In this document: piece by piece, positions 13,685 to 20,962 of the stretch
Numbering within the stretch: the first letter of the stretch is position 1
How the letters are laid out: each line of letters begins with the position of its first letter
Origin: an uncultured Verrucomicrobiota bacterium
GTDB lineage: Bacteria > Verrucomicrobiota > Verrucomicrobiia > Limisphaerales > UBA9464
Direction: 5' to 3'
Length of the DNA: 24,219 nt
NCBI GenBank assembly: GCA_903925515.1
Contig: CAIYFP010000242.1
Span: 1 to 24,219, forward strand
The notes under the pieces: generated by a model
Seen by the model: only the letters and a program-made list of their open reading frames with translations
Database searches by the model: none
Told to the model about the DNA's origin: nothing
Made by a program: the position numbers and the translations under genes

Positions 13685-13735
13685 CAGGGAGGGCTACGCC
13701 GCACCTCCCTGCCGGTTACACGGGCCGGCAGGTAG
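13685..13735. repeat. Two overlapping hairpins with GTAG, REP/BIME-like element next to the RAYT gene
   Basis: Hairpin 1 pairs CAGGGAGG (13685-13692) with CCTCCCTG (13704-13711). Hairpin 2 pairs CCTGCCGG (13708-13715) with CCGGCAGG (13725-13732). They share four bases, so only one can form fully at a time. GTAG follows the second stem (13732-13735), and its complement CTAC is in the loop of the first. Foot-of-hairpin GTAG tetranucleotides are recognised by RAYT proteins in E. coli. The element lies just upstream of the transposase start and of the DUF5722 gene. Confidence 0.6.
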
Positions 13736-13775
13736 GACTTGTTTCACCATGGCACCTCCCGGTAACCCCTCCCGC

Positions 13776-15812
13776 ATGCGCCTCGCTCTCCTGCCCGCCT
13801 TCGTCGCTCGCGCCGTCGCCATGACGCCGGCGTTCCTTGCCCTGCATGCCGTCCCGCCCGACTTCGACTTCACCCTCCACGCCACACGCCATGAGTGGAT
13901 GGCATCCCACGACGTCGCCTTCGCGCCCGTCACCACCAACGGCCTCGGGGTCATCATCCGCGGCCCGGACCCCTTCTTCACCAGCCCTCCCCTCCATGTG
14001 CCTCCCCACGTCAACCTCATGGTCGAGCTGAGGCTGCGCTCCCAAACCGGGGGCTGGGCCCAGCTCTTCTGGTTTGAAGGCGCGGCCTCCGAGGCGGACT
14101 CCGTGCACTTCCATTGCCCCCGGGACCAATGGACCGACGTCTGCCTTTCGCTCCCGCCATCCGCCGTGCCCATGCGGTTGCGGATCGACCCTCCGGGAAC
14201 CGAGGGTCGCGCCCAGCTCGCATGGCTCCGCGTCTCCCCGGCCGGCGGCCGGGGCGTCCATGACGCCAAGGTCGTCGCCGATTCCCTCCGCCTCGCCGTC
14301 GGCAACGTTCGCGCGCCGTTTCAGGTCATGGAGGTCCTGCCACACCAGCAGCTTTCGGACGTTTCCCGCGGAAGCCTCGGGGCGGTCGGCTCCCCGGCCG
14401 GGGCCTCGGGCTGGATCGTTCCCCGCATGGCACCCGCCGCCGAAGGCCAACGCGATCGCGTCCTGTCCGGCTTCGTCGCCATCGAGGCACACCCCGTGCA
14501 CGGATGGCGCCCGGCTGGCCCGGTCCATCACGCGGGCCAACTCGAAGCCATCGCGCCGCCCGCAGCCCCGCCACCCCGGCCCTCCAGCAAGAAGGGGCTC
14601 CAAGTCCAAATGACGGAGGACGCCGTCGCCCTCGGCGTCCGCCATGCCGCGCTCAACGTCAACTTGACCTCCCTCATGGACCCCGAGGGCCGCCCAGATT
14701 CCTACGAGTGGATCGTCGCCGGCAGGCGTCATGGCTTCGACCGCGCCGCCATCGACGCCCTGCCGGTCAAGCCCCTGTCGGATTCGGGCGCCGCCGTCAC
14801 CCTCATCCTCCTCGCGTACGCCTCGGGCGACCCGGCCCGAGACGCCATCTGGCTTCATCCGCGCTACGACTCGCGTGCCCCCAATCGCCTCGGCGCCTTC
14901 AACCCCGTCACCGAGGACGGCGCGCGCTGGCTCCAGGCCGCGGTCGAGTTCCTGTGCCATCGCTTTTCGCGCCCGGGCTCGCCCCATGGCCAGGTCGCCC
15001 ACCTCATCGTCGGCAACGAGGTCACCGCGCACTGGCACTGGGCCAACATGGGCGAAGTCCCCGCCAGCATCTTCATCAAGGACTACCTTCGCTCCGTTCG
15101 CCTCATCCATGCCGCCGCCGCACGCGTGACGTCGTCCATCCGCGTCCATCTGTCCCTCGACCACCACTGGAACCTCACCTACGGCAACGCCCCGCTCCGC
15201 GCGATCCCCGGGCGACGCCTGATCGACGACTTCGCACGCACCGCACGGCTCGAAGGCGACTTCCCATGGCACGTCGCCTACCACCCCTACCCCGAGGACC
15301 TCTTCAAGGCCGCCACATGGAAGGACACGTCCGCGTTCCCCGCCCCGACCTCGCCCCGCATCACTTTCAAGAACCTCGAAGTCCTCACCACCTACCTCGC
15401 GCGGCCCGAACTCACATGGAATCGCCAGCCGCGCCGCATCCTGCTTTCCGAGCAGGGATTCCACTCCGACGGAACCCCCCGCGGCGACCAATTGCAGGCC
15501 GCCGCCTACGCCTACGCATGGCACAAGGTGGATTCCCTCCCAGGCATCGACGCCTTCATCCTCCATCGACATGTCGATCATCGGGACGAGGGCGGCCTGA
15601 ACCTTGGCCTCTGGCGTCGCCGGCCCGGCTCCATCGCCGACCCCGAATCCCCCAAGCCCATCCATGAGGTGTTTCGCATGGCCGACACGCCGGGTCGCGA
15701 CGAGGCCTTCGCATTCGCGTTGCCCATCATCGGCGTTCCAGACTGGTCGCACGTCCGGGTCCCCGCCAACTCCGGGCCTGACTCCAAGCCCGGCGGGAAA
15801 CCCATGCCTTGA
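13776..15812 (+). CDS. Secreted DUF5722 glycoside-hydrolase-like protein
   Basis: This protein has 678 residues from ATG 13776. A signal peptide (MRLALLPAFVARAVAMTPAF, cleavage probably near residue 25) is followed by a beta-sandwich-like region (about 30-190), a linker with Pro runs, and a long alpha/beta barrel part from about residue 275. The barrel starts near ALGVRHAALNVNLTSLM, a signature of DUF5722. It contains VGNEVTAHWHW, with Asn414-Glu415, and ILLSEQGFHS, with Glu559. An Asn-Glu pair on strand 4 and a Glu on strand 7 are the acid/base and nucleophile of clan GH-A glycosidases, so catalysis on a polysaccharide is likely. An in-frame ATG at 13749 is an alternative start, with AGGTAGGA before it. 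It stands alone, between the hairpin element and the amino acid transporter. Confidence 0.85.
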   Translation: MRLALLPAFVARAVAMTPAFLALHAVPPDFDFTLHATRHEWMASHDVAFAPVTTNGLGVIIRGPDPFFTSPPLHVPPHVNLMVELRLRSQTGGWAQLFWFEGAASEADSVHFHCPRDQWTDVCLSLPPSAVPMRLRIDPPGTEGRAQLAWLRVSPAGGRGVHDAKVVADSLRLAVGNVRAPFQVMEVLPHQQLSDVSRGSLGAVGSPAGASGWIVPRMAPAAEGQRDRVLSGFVAIEAHPVHGWRPAGPVHHAGQLEAIAPPAAPPPRPSSKKGLQVQMTEDAVALGVRHAALNVNLTSLMDPEGRPDSYEWIVAGRRHGFDRAAIDALPVKPLSDSGAAVTLILLAYASGDPARDAIWLHPRYDSRAPNRLGAFNPVTEDGARWLQAAVEFLCHRFSRPGSPHGQVAHLIVGNEVTAHWHWANMGEVPASIFIKDYLRSVRLIHAAAARVTSSIRVHLSLDHHWNLTYGNAPLRAIPGRRLIDDFARTARLEGDFPWHVAYHPYPEDLFKAATWKDTSAFPAPTSPRITFKNLEVLTTYLARPELTWNRQPRRILLSEQGFHSDGTPRGDQLQAAAYAYAWHKVDSLPGIDAFILHRHVDHRDEGGLNLGLWRRRPGSIADPESPKPIHEVFRMADTPGRDEAFAFALPIIGVPDWSHVRVPANSGPDSKPGGKPMP

Positions 15813-15961
15813 AGGCACCCGCGCGCCGCCCTTGAAGTCGCCCCATCCTTGACCCGGCAGCCCACGCCACACTTCACTAGCCCCACGCCGCCATGCCGGA
15901 GACGCCTGCTTCATCCCGGGGATTTCCCCATGCCCGGCCGTTCGCCGCGCAGGAGCCCGGG

Positions 15962-17485
15962 ATGCCCCGGCCCGCCTCGCCATGGATCCTCCACCGCCAC
16001 TTCGCGGCCGCGTGGATGCTCGCGTGCACCGCCCTCGCCATGACGGCACCGACGCCTTCCCGGGCCGACGGTTGGGATGCAATCCTCGCGCAAAAAACCC
16101 TGCGCTGGGCCAACGACGCCGAGGGCGGCGCGCCCTACCTCTTCCACCCGCCGGAGGATCCCTCCCGGCTCGCGGGCTTCGAGGCCGACCTTGCCTCCGC
16201 CCTCGCCGGCCGCATGGGCCTGGCCCCGCATTTCGTCCAGAACAACTGGGACATGCTCGTCCCCGCCCTCCTGCAAGGCGGCAACTTCGAAGTGGTCATC
16301 GCGGGCCTCGAACGTACCCCGGAAAACCTCTCCAAGGTCGCCATGTCGCGGCCCTACTTCGTCTTCGCCCAGCAGCTGGTCGTCCGGGCCGACGACTCCG
16401 CCCACGAATCCATCGCCTCGCTCGCCGGACGCCCCGTCGGGGTCCTGTCCGGCACCGCGTCGCAACGCCTGCTCCAACGCCAGAAGCATTCCGACATCCG
16501 CATCTACCAGGACAACGTCAACTACTTCAAGGACCTCGAGGTAGGCCGCATCGACGCCGTCCTTGCCGACTCGCCCATCGTCGAGGTCAACCTGCGCGGC
16601 AACCCGCGGCTCCGCAGGGCGGGCCCTCCCTTCGACCACGGCTTCTATGCCGCCGCAGTGCCCCCGGGCGAACCCCGGCTCCTCGCCAAGGTCAATGACG
16701 CCCTCGAGTCCCTCCTTGCCGACGGTTCCCTCCGCCAGATCTATGCGTCCTATGGCCTCTGGGGCCCCGAGCAGGAACGGCTCGCCTCGTGGAAGCCCGC
16801 CGCATCGGACGCACCCATCCCGGCGCGCTCCGCATGGCGCGAGTCGCGCCTCATCCTGCCCGAGCTTGCTCGTGCGGCCGTCACCACCGTCTGGGTCACC
16901 TGCGGCGGCATGGCCCTCGCCGTTTCCCTCGGGCTCGTCCTTGCCCTCATGCGCCTCTATGGGCCGCGTCCCCTCCCATGGCTCGCAAACACCTACGTCG
17001 AGGTCTTCCGGGGCACCCCGCTCCTTCTCCAGATCTACCTCATCTACTACGGGCTCTCCCAGGAACTCGGCATCCGCCTCCCCGCCGGCGTCGCCGCCGT
17101 CCTTGCGCTCGGCCTCAACTACGCCGCCTCCGAGGCCGAGAACCACCGCGCGGGAATCATGTCCGTGCCCCGCTCCCAGTCCGAGGCCGCCCTCGCCCTC
17201 GGCATGAAACGTCGCGTCGCCCTCCGCAGGATCATCCTTCCCCAAGCCTTTCGCGTCGCCCTCCCCTCCATCACCAACGACTTCGTCGCCATGTTCAAGG
17301 ACTCCTCGATCGTGTCCGTCATCGCGCTCGTCGAGCTCACCAAGCAGTTCCAGATCCATGCCATCGAAACCCATGACTACCTCGGCCTCGGCATCATGAC
17401 CGCCTCCCTCTACCTCGGCATGAGCTGGGCCGCATCCCTCGCCGCCCGGAGACTCGAGCGCACCCTTCGCCATGATCGCCGTTGA
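15962..17485 (+). CDS. Polar amino acid ABC importer: solute-binding protein fused to permease
   Basis: This 507-residue fusion protein has a signal or anchor helix near residues 14-30. Residues about 40-275 are a family 3 binding domain (LRWANDAEGGAPY, GFEADLASALAGRMG, PYFVFAQQLVV, IDAVLADSPIVE, and the closing YASYGLWG). Residues about 295-500 are a HisM/GlnP-type permease with VEVFRGTPLLLQIYLIYYGL and the EAA loop EAALALGMKRRVALRRIILPQAFR, then NDFVAMFKDSSIVSVIAL. Ligand-gated uptake of a polar amino acid through the inner membrane is expected, with the sensor tethered to the channel. ATG 15962 places the hydrophobic segment near the N-terminus; ATG 15893 in the same frame would add 23 residues. 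The last 14 bases overlap the ATPase gene. Known examples of such fusions are GlnP-type proteins of Firmicutes. The exact amino acid is unknown. Confidence 0.92.
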   Translation: MPRPASPWILHRHFAAAWMLACTALAMTAPTPSRADGWDAILAQKTLRWANDAEGGAPYLFHPPEDPSRLAGFEADLASALAGRMGLAPHFVQNNWDMLVPALLQGGNFEVVIAGLERTPENLSKVAMSRPYFVFAQQLVVRADDSAHESIASLAGRPVGVLSGTASQRLLQRQKHSDIRIYQDNVNYFKDLEVGRIDAVLADSPIVEVNLRGNPRLRRAGPPFDHGFYAAAVPPGEPRLLAKVNDALESLLADGSLRQIYASYGLWGPEQERLASWKPAASDAPIPARSAWRESRLILPELARAAVTTVWVTCGGMALAVSLGLVLALMRLYGPRPLPWLANTYVEVFRGTPLLLQIYLIYYGLSQELGIRLPAGVAAVLALGLNYAASEAENHRAGIMSVPRSQSEAALALGMKRRVALRRIILPQAFRVALPSITNDFVAMFKDSSIVSVIALVELTKQFQIHAIETHDYLGLGIMTASLYLGMSWAASLAARRLERTLRHDRR

Positions 17486-18197
17486 CCACCTCGTCAAGCA
17501 CTTCAACGGGCAACGCGTCCTCGACGACGTCTCCCTCCGCGTCGAAGCCTCCCAGTCCGTCGTCTTGCTGGGCCCCTCCGGCTCCGGCAAGTCCACCCTC
17601 CTGCGTTGCATCAACCAGCTCGACTCCCCCGACGCCGGCCGCATCACCGTCGGCGACATCGACATCGATTGCTCCCGGCCCGTCCATCGCGAGCTCCAGC
17701 GCAGGCTCCGCCTCCGCGCCGGCATGGTCTTCCAGCAATTCAACCTCTTCCCCCACCTCGACGCCCTCCAGAACGTCGCCGCCGCACCCATCCATGTCCG
17801 GGACCTCCCTCGTGCCAAGGCGGAGGCCGACGCCCTCCTCTGGCTCGAACGCGTTGGGCTCGCCCATCGTGCCCGGTCCTTCCCCTCCCAGCTTTCCGGC
17901 GGACAGCAGCAACGCGTCGCCATCGCGCGCGCCCTGGCCATGCGCCCCGACGTCCTGCTCCTCGACGAGCCCACGTCCGCGCTCGACCCTGCGCTCCGCG
18001 GCGAGGTCGCCGACGTCCTCCGCGACCTCGCCGACGGCGGCACCACCATGCTCCTTGTGACCCATGACCTGCGCCTCGCGCGCGACGGCGCCGACGTCGT
18101 CCTCGTCATGCACGCCGGCCGCATCGTCGAGTCGGGAACCGCCCCCTCGGTCCTCGACCAGCCCCGGCACCCCGTCACGCGCCAACTCGTCGCGTGA
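17472..18197 (+). CDS. Polar amino acid ABC transporter ATP-binding protein (GlnQ/HisP-like)
   Basis: This is a 241-residue ATPase for the fused binding protein-permease just upstream, with which it overlaps by 14 bases. Walker A is GPSGSGKST (34-42), the Q-loop FQQFNLFPHL (87-96), the signature LSGGQQQR (141-148), Walker B LLLDEPTSALDP (162-173), and the switch His is in LLVTHD (His198). The FQQFNLFPH motif and the normal length of about 240 residues are characteristic of the amino acid uptake subfamily. Its start codon lies inside the end of the preceding gene, so translation is coupled and the subunits should be made in fixed ratio. No regulator gene or attenuation hairpin is visible before this two-gene operon. 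Confidence 0.94.
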   Translation: MIAVDHLVKHFNGQRVLDDVSLRVEASQSVVLLGPSGSGKSTLLRCINQLDSPDAGRITVGDIDIDCSRPVHRELQRRLRLRAGMVFQQFNLFPHLDALQNVAAAPIHVRDLPRAKAEADALLWLERVGLAHRARSFPSQLSGGQQQRVAIARALAMRPDVLLLDEPTSALDPALRGEVADVLRDLADGGTTMLLVTHDLRLARDGADVVLVMHAGRIVESGTAPSVLDQPRHPVTRQLVA

Positions 18198-18300
18198 TTC
18201 GGCCTTGCCACCCGGGGTTCGCCACTCCCATCCGCCACCCGTCCTGCCCCCGTGCCCAAATCCCCCCGCAAGGAAAAGGGAATCTCTCGATCCCCATGCG

Positions 18301-18325
18301 GGCGAGCTGCGGCAGTCTGCTCGCC
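18301..18325. terminator. Hairpin downstream of the amino acid transporter operon
   Basis: GGCGAGC (18301-18307) and GCTCGCC (18319-18325) are perfectly complementary, with an 11-base loop. It lies about 100 bases after the ATPase stop. No T run follows, so termination is only possible, not shown. Confidence 0.3.
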
Positions 18326-18718
18326 AACACGGGGTCGTGGCGGATGAGCATGAACCCCGGGATGGTCATCCATGAGATCGCATTCTTCGCGTCATGGCGG
18401 CATGGAGTGAGGAAGTCCTGGCTGCGTGCATCTCGGAATCCGTGCAGGAGGCGGCATGGATTTTTTCTTCACGCCATGATCAGGGCCTAAACAGCCCTTG
18501 GTTGATGGGTCCAGTGAAGCCGGCCCCGTCGGCCAACCGTCGGTTTCATGGGAAGACGCCATGAGGACCCGTCTTTTCAAGCCTCCGTCGGCGCAGCGTG
18601 AGGCGAGGACCGGGCACTCAGGAACTGCCTGCGCCCGGTTCACGGATCATCTGGGCGCATGGAGGGGCCTGATGCAGCAACCGGACGCGGCGGTAGCCGA
18701 GGAGGATCCTGAAAGGTG

Positions 18719-18950
18719 GTGCGGATGGGAGTCCGCTGGCGGATCCCGGAGAGGGTCACGCTGTCGCGGACGATACGGAAGGGCAGGGACGGGTTCGTGG
18801 CCTACCCGAAGACACGGGTGCCCCACGGGGAGGCCGAGGCGCCAAGCGGGATCAGCCAGACCGTGAGGCGACAATCGCGCGGCTTCCGCACCGTCCGGTA
18901 CGTCACGGCGATGATCGGCCTCGTGCCGTCGCGCCTTGAGTTCGACCGTC
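18719..18950 (+). pseudogene. Possible eroded IS4-type transposase fragment
   Basis: One frame reads IRKGRDGFVAYPKTRVPHGE, then about 10 residues, then TVRRQSRGFRTVRYVTAMIG. IS4-family transposases carry a similar block: RRG/RKG..D..V.W.KP.RP, then L..RE.R..V...GFRT....VTTL.D. The spacing agrees, but no start, catalytic DDE residues or terminal inverted repeats are visible. The piece covers only about 80 residues of a protein normally of 350-450. I read it as a remnant. The match is by eye and could be chance. Confidence 0.35.
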
Positions 18951-19031
18951 CCAACCCCTCCTTTCCAGTCACTCCAAGTCATGTGGGGGCCGAATTCTGG
19001 GGTGCAGCGGGCTGTCCATCGGGCGCCGGTC

Positions 19032-19066
19032 CATGCTGGCAAAGGGCCGTCCCTCGCCCCAGCATG
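19032..19066. promoter_or_regulatory. Inverted repeat in the glnS leader
   Basis: CATGCTGG (19032-19039) and CCAGCATG (19059-19066) form a perfect eight-base inverted repeat around 19 bases. A small GGG-CCGT-CCC stem lies inside. It ends 16 bases before the glnS ATG, where it could act as a leader hairpin over the ribosome site or as an operator. No T-box features were seen. Confidence 0.35.
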
Positions 19067-19082
19067 CGACCGCGCATTGAAT

Positions 19083-20879
19083 ATGTCCGACACGCCTGCA
19101 TCGCCCGCCGTTCCATCAGACTTCATCCGCGACATGGTCACGGACGACATCAACTCGGGTGGGCTCCGGTCCATCGTCACCCGGTTTCCCCCGGAGCCCA
19201 ACGGCTACCTCCATATCGGCCATGCCAAGTCCATCTGCCTCAACTTTGGCATCGCCCGCGAGAACCATGGGCGGTGCAACCTTCGCATGGACGACACCAA
19301 CCCGACGAAGGAAGACATGGAATACGTCGAGTCCATCGAGGCGGACGTGCGATGGCTCGTCGCGGGATGGGCGGACCAAGTGCTCGGGCTCAAGCGCCGT
19401 GGTGCCGTGCCCGTGCAGGCCGACGCCGGAGGCAGGCCGGACACGCACCTCGCCGCAGCCATTCCCGGGTCGGGGGCCCGCCATCAACTCGAGCCCTTCT
19501 TCGCATCGGACTACTTCCCGCAGCTCTTCGAGTTCGCCGTCCGCCTCGTCGAGAAGGGCCTCGCGTACGTCTGCGACCTGTCGCCGGAGGAGACCGACCA
19601 GTACCGCGGCGCGCCGGACCGTCCCGGGAAGGAAAGCCCCTTCAGGAACCGGACGGCTGCCGAGAACCTCGACTTGTTCCGGCGGATGCGGGCGGGCGAA
19701 TTCCCGGACGGCAGCCGGACGTTGCGCGCGAGGATCGACATGGCCTCGCCCAATGTTTGGCTACGGGACCCCATCTTGTACCGGATACGCCACGCCGAGC
19801 ATCATCACACGGGCAAGTCGTGGTGCATCTACCCGATGTACGACTTCGCCCATTGCCTGAGCGACTACATCGAGGGCGTGACGCATTCGATCTGCACGCT
19901 CGAGTTCGAGGTTCACCGCCCGCTCTACGACTGGATTCTCAAGTCGCTGGACCTTGCCCGGCCCCTGCCCCGCCAGATCGAGTTCGCCCGCCTCAACCTC
20001 GGCTACACCGTGATGAGCAAGCGAAAGCTCCTGCAGCTCGTCGCGGAGCGGGTCGTCACGGGGTGGGACGACCCCCGCATGCCGACCATCTCGGGCTTGC
20101 GCCGGCGCGGTGTGCCGGCCTCCTCCCTGCGCGAGTTCGCCCGCCAAATCGGCGTGACCAAGTTCAACGGCCTCACCGACGTCGCCGTCCTCGAGAAATG
20201 CATCCGCGACGACCTCAACCGGCTCGCCCTCCGGCGGCTTGCGGTGCTCCGGCCGGTCAAGGTCGTCCTCACGAACATCGGGATGGGCGATTCCGTGGCG
20301 TGCGAGGCCGTCAACAACCCCGAGGACCCCGCCTCGGGCCATCGCACCGTGCACCTGACGCGCGAGGCATGGATCGAGCACGAGGACTTCATGGAGAACC
20401 CGCCGCCCAAGTACTTCCGCCTCCGGCCAGGGGGTGAGGTCCGGTTGAAGTACGCATGCATCATCCGGTGCGATGAGGTCGTGCGCGACGCGTCGGGAGC
20501 GGTCCTGGAGCTTCGGTGCTTCGCGGACCTCACGACCCGGACGGGCCAGCCCAACGCCGGTCGAAAGGTCAAGGCCGCGATCCATTGGGTCTCGGCCGCC
20601 CACGCCATCCCGGCGACCGTGCACCTCTACGACCGCCTCTTCACCGAGGAGGAACCGGAAAAGGACGGGCGCGACCTCAAGTCGGTCCTCAATCCGGATT
20701 CGCTGCGGACGGTGCAGGCATGGCTGGAACCGTCGTTGGCGGAAGCCGTGCCCGCAGACCGGTTCCAGTTCGAGCGCCTTGGGTACTTCTGCCTCGATGC
20801 GGCTTCGGCCCCCGGTCACCGGGTCTTCAACCGAACGATTCCGCTCAAGGATTCGTGGAGCAAGGCCAAGGCAGGGTGA
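19083..20879 (+). CDS. glnS: Glutaminyl-tRNA synthetase with clade-type insertion
   Basis: This 598-residue class I synthetase attaches glutamine to tRNA(Gln). The ATP-site signature is PPEPNGYLHIGHAK, with HIGH at 44-47, and the second signature is VMSKRK, with MSK at 311-313. YDFAHCLSDYIEGVTHSICTLEFE is the strongly conserved GlnRS block, and CIYPMYDF precedes the KMSKS region as expected. The C-terminal part (from about 370) is the anticodon-binding beta-barrel pair, ending FNRTIPLKDSW. Between WLVAGW and ASDYF (about residues 97-138) there is an extra segment of roughly 35-40 residues compared with E. coli GlnRS. The start ATG 19083 gives MSDTPAS and then the usual FIRDMVTDDINSG. Codon use is less C-biased than in the transporter genes upstream. 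The presence of GlnRS suggests direct Gln-tRNA charging in this organism. Confidence 0.97.
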   Translation: MSDTPASPAVPSDFIRDMVTDDINSGGLRSIVTRFPPEPNGYLHIGHAKSICLNFGIARENHGRCNLRMDDTNPTKEDMEYVESIEADVRWLVAGWADQVLGLKRRGAVPVQADAGGRPDTHLAAAIPGSGARHQLEPFFASDYFPQLFEFAVRLVEKGLAYVCDLSPEETDQYRGAPDRPGKESPFRNRTAAENLDLFRRMRAGEFPDGSRTLRARIDMASPNVWLRDPILYRIRHAEHHHTGKSWCIYPMYDFAHCLSDYIEGVTHSICTLEFEVHRPLYDWILKSLDLARPLPRQIEFARLNLGYTVMSKRKLLQLVAERVVTGWDDPRMPTISGLRRRGVPASSLREFARQIGVTKFNGLTDVAVLEKCIRDDLNRLALRRLAVLRPVKVVLTNIGMGDSVACEAVNNPEDPASGHRTVHLTREAWIEHEDFMENPPPKYFRLRPGGEVRLKYACIIRCDEVVRDASGAVLELRCFADLTTRTGQPNAGRKVKAAIHWVSAAHAIPATVHLYDRLFTEEEPEKDGRDLKSVLNPDSLRTVQAWLEPSLAEAVPADRFQFERLGYFCLDAASAPGHRVFNRTIPLKDSWSKAKAG

Positions 20880-20913
20880 AGCCCTGCCCCCGGTTCACCG
20901 GCGGATTTGCCCG

Positions 20914-20927
20914 GGCCGAAAGCGGCC
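20914..20927 (+). terminator. Small hairpin after glnS
   Basis: GGCCG (20914-20918) and CGGCC (20923-20927) pair around AAAG, followed by TTGCCCTC. It begins 34 bases after the glnS stop. The stem is short and the T run poor, so it may only attenuate readthrough into the glyoxalase gene. Confidence 0.3.
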
Positions 20928-20962
20928 TTGCCCTCGTCGCGGACCAGCGCAAACCATAGGCC

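Larger units (their letters stand above)
18198..19082. other. 885-base region without an intact gene
   Basis: The stretch lies between the amino acid transporter and glnS. Its composition differs from the rest: from about 18,500 to 18,900 the plus strand is G-rich, whereas most of the window is C-rich on this strand. Contents: a hairpin GGCGAGC/GCTCGCC (18301-18325), a weaker one AGGGC/GCCCT (18482-18498), a T6 run shortly before it, a probable transposase fragment (18719-18950), and an inverted repeat before glnS (19032-19066). No open frame here has a convincing start, codon use and motif together. Confidence 0.55.

Noticed and set aside
15849..15878. A possible sigma-70-type promoter (TTGACC, 18-base spacer, TTCACT) before the amino acid transporter
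   Set aside because: The -10 match is only three of six, and such words are expected by chance in this composition.
13716..16082. A 788-residue minus-strand frame opposite the DUF5722 gene
   Set aside because: Gly/Asp/Val-rich shadow without family motifs; DUF5722 on the other strand has a signal peptide and catalytic motifs.
15911..18373. An 820-residue minus-strand frame opposite the amino acid transporter
   Set aside because: Shadow of the fused transporter and ATPase genes; no recognisable domain.
18194..18490. A 98-residue plus-strand open frame after the amino acid ATPase gene
   Set aside because: No motif, overlaps the ATPase stop, unusual composition, and crosses a hairpin; not convincing as a gene.
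18716..20437. A 573-residue plus-strand frame overlapping glnS in another frame
   Set aside because: The part over glnS is an Arg/Pro-rich shadow. Only its first 80 residues, before glnS, resemble a transposase block, and that part is reported separately as a remnant.
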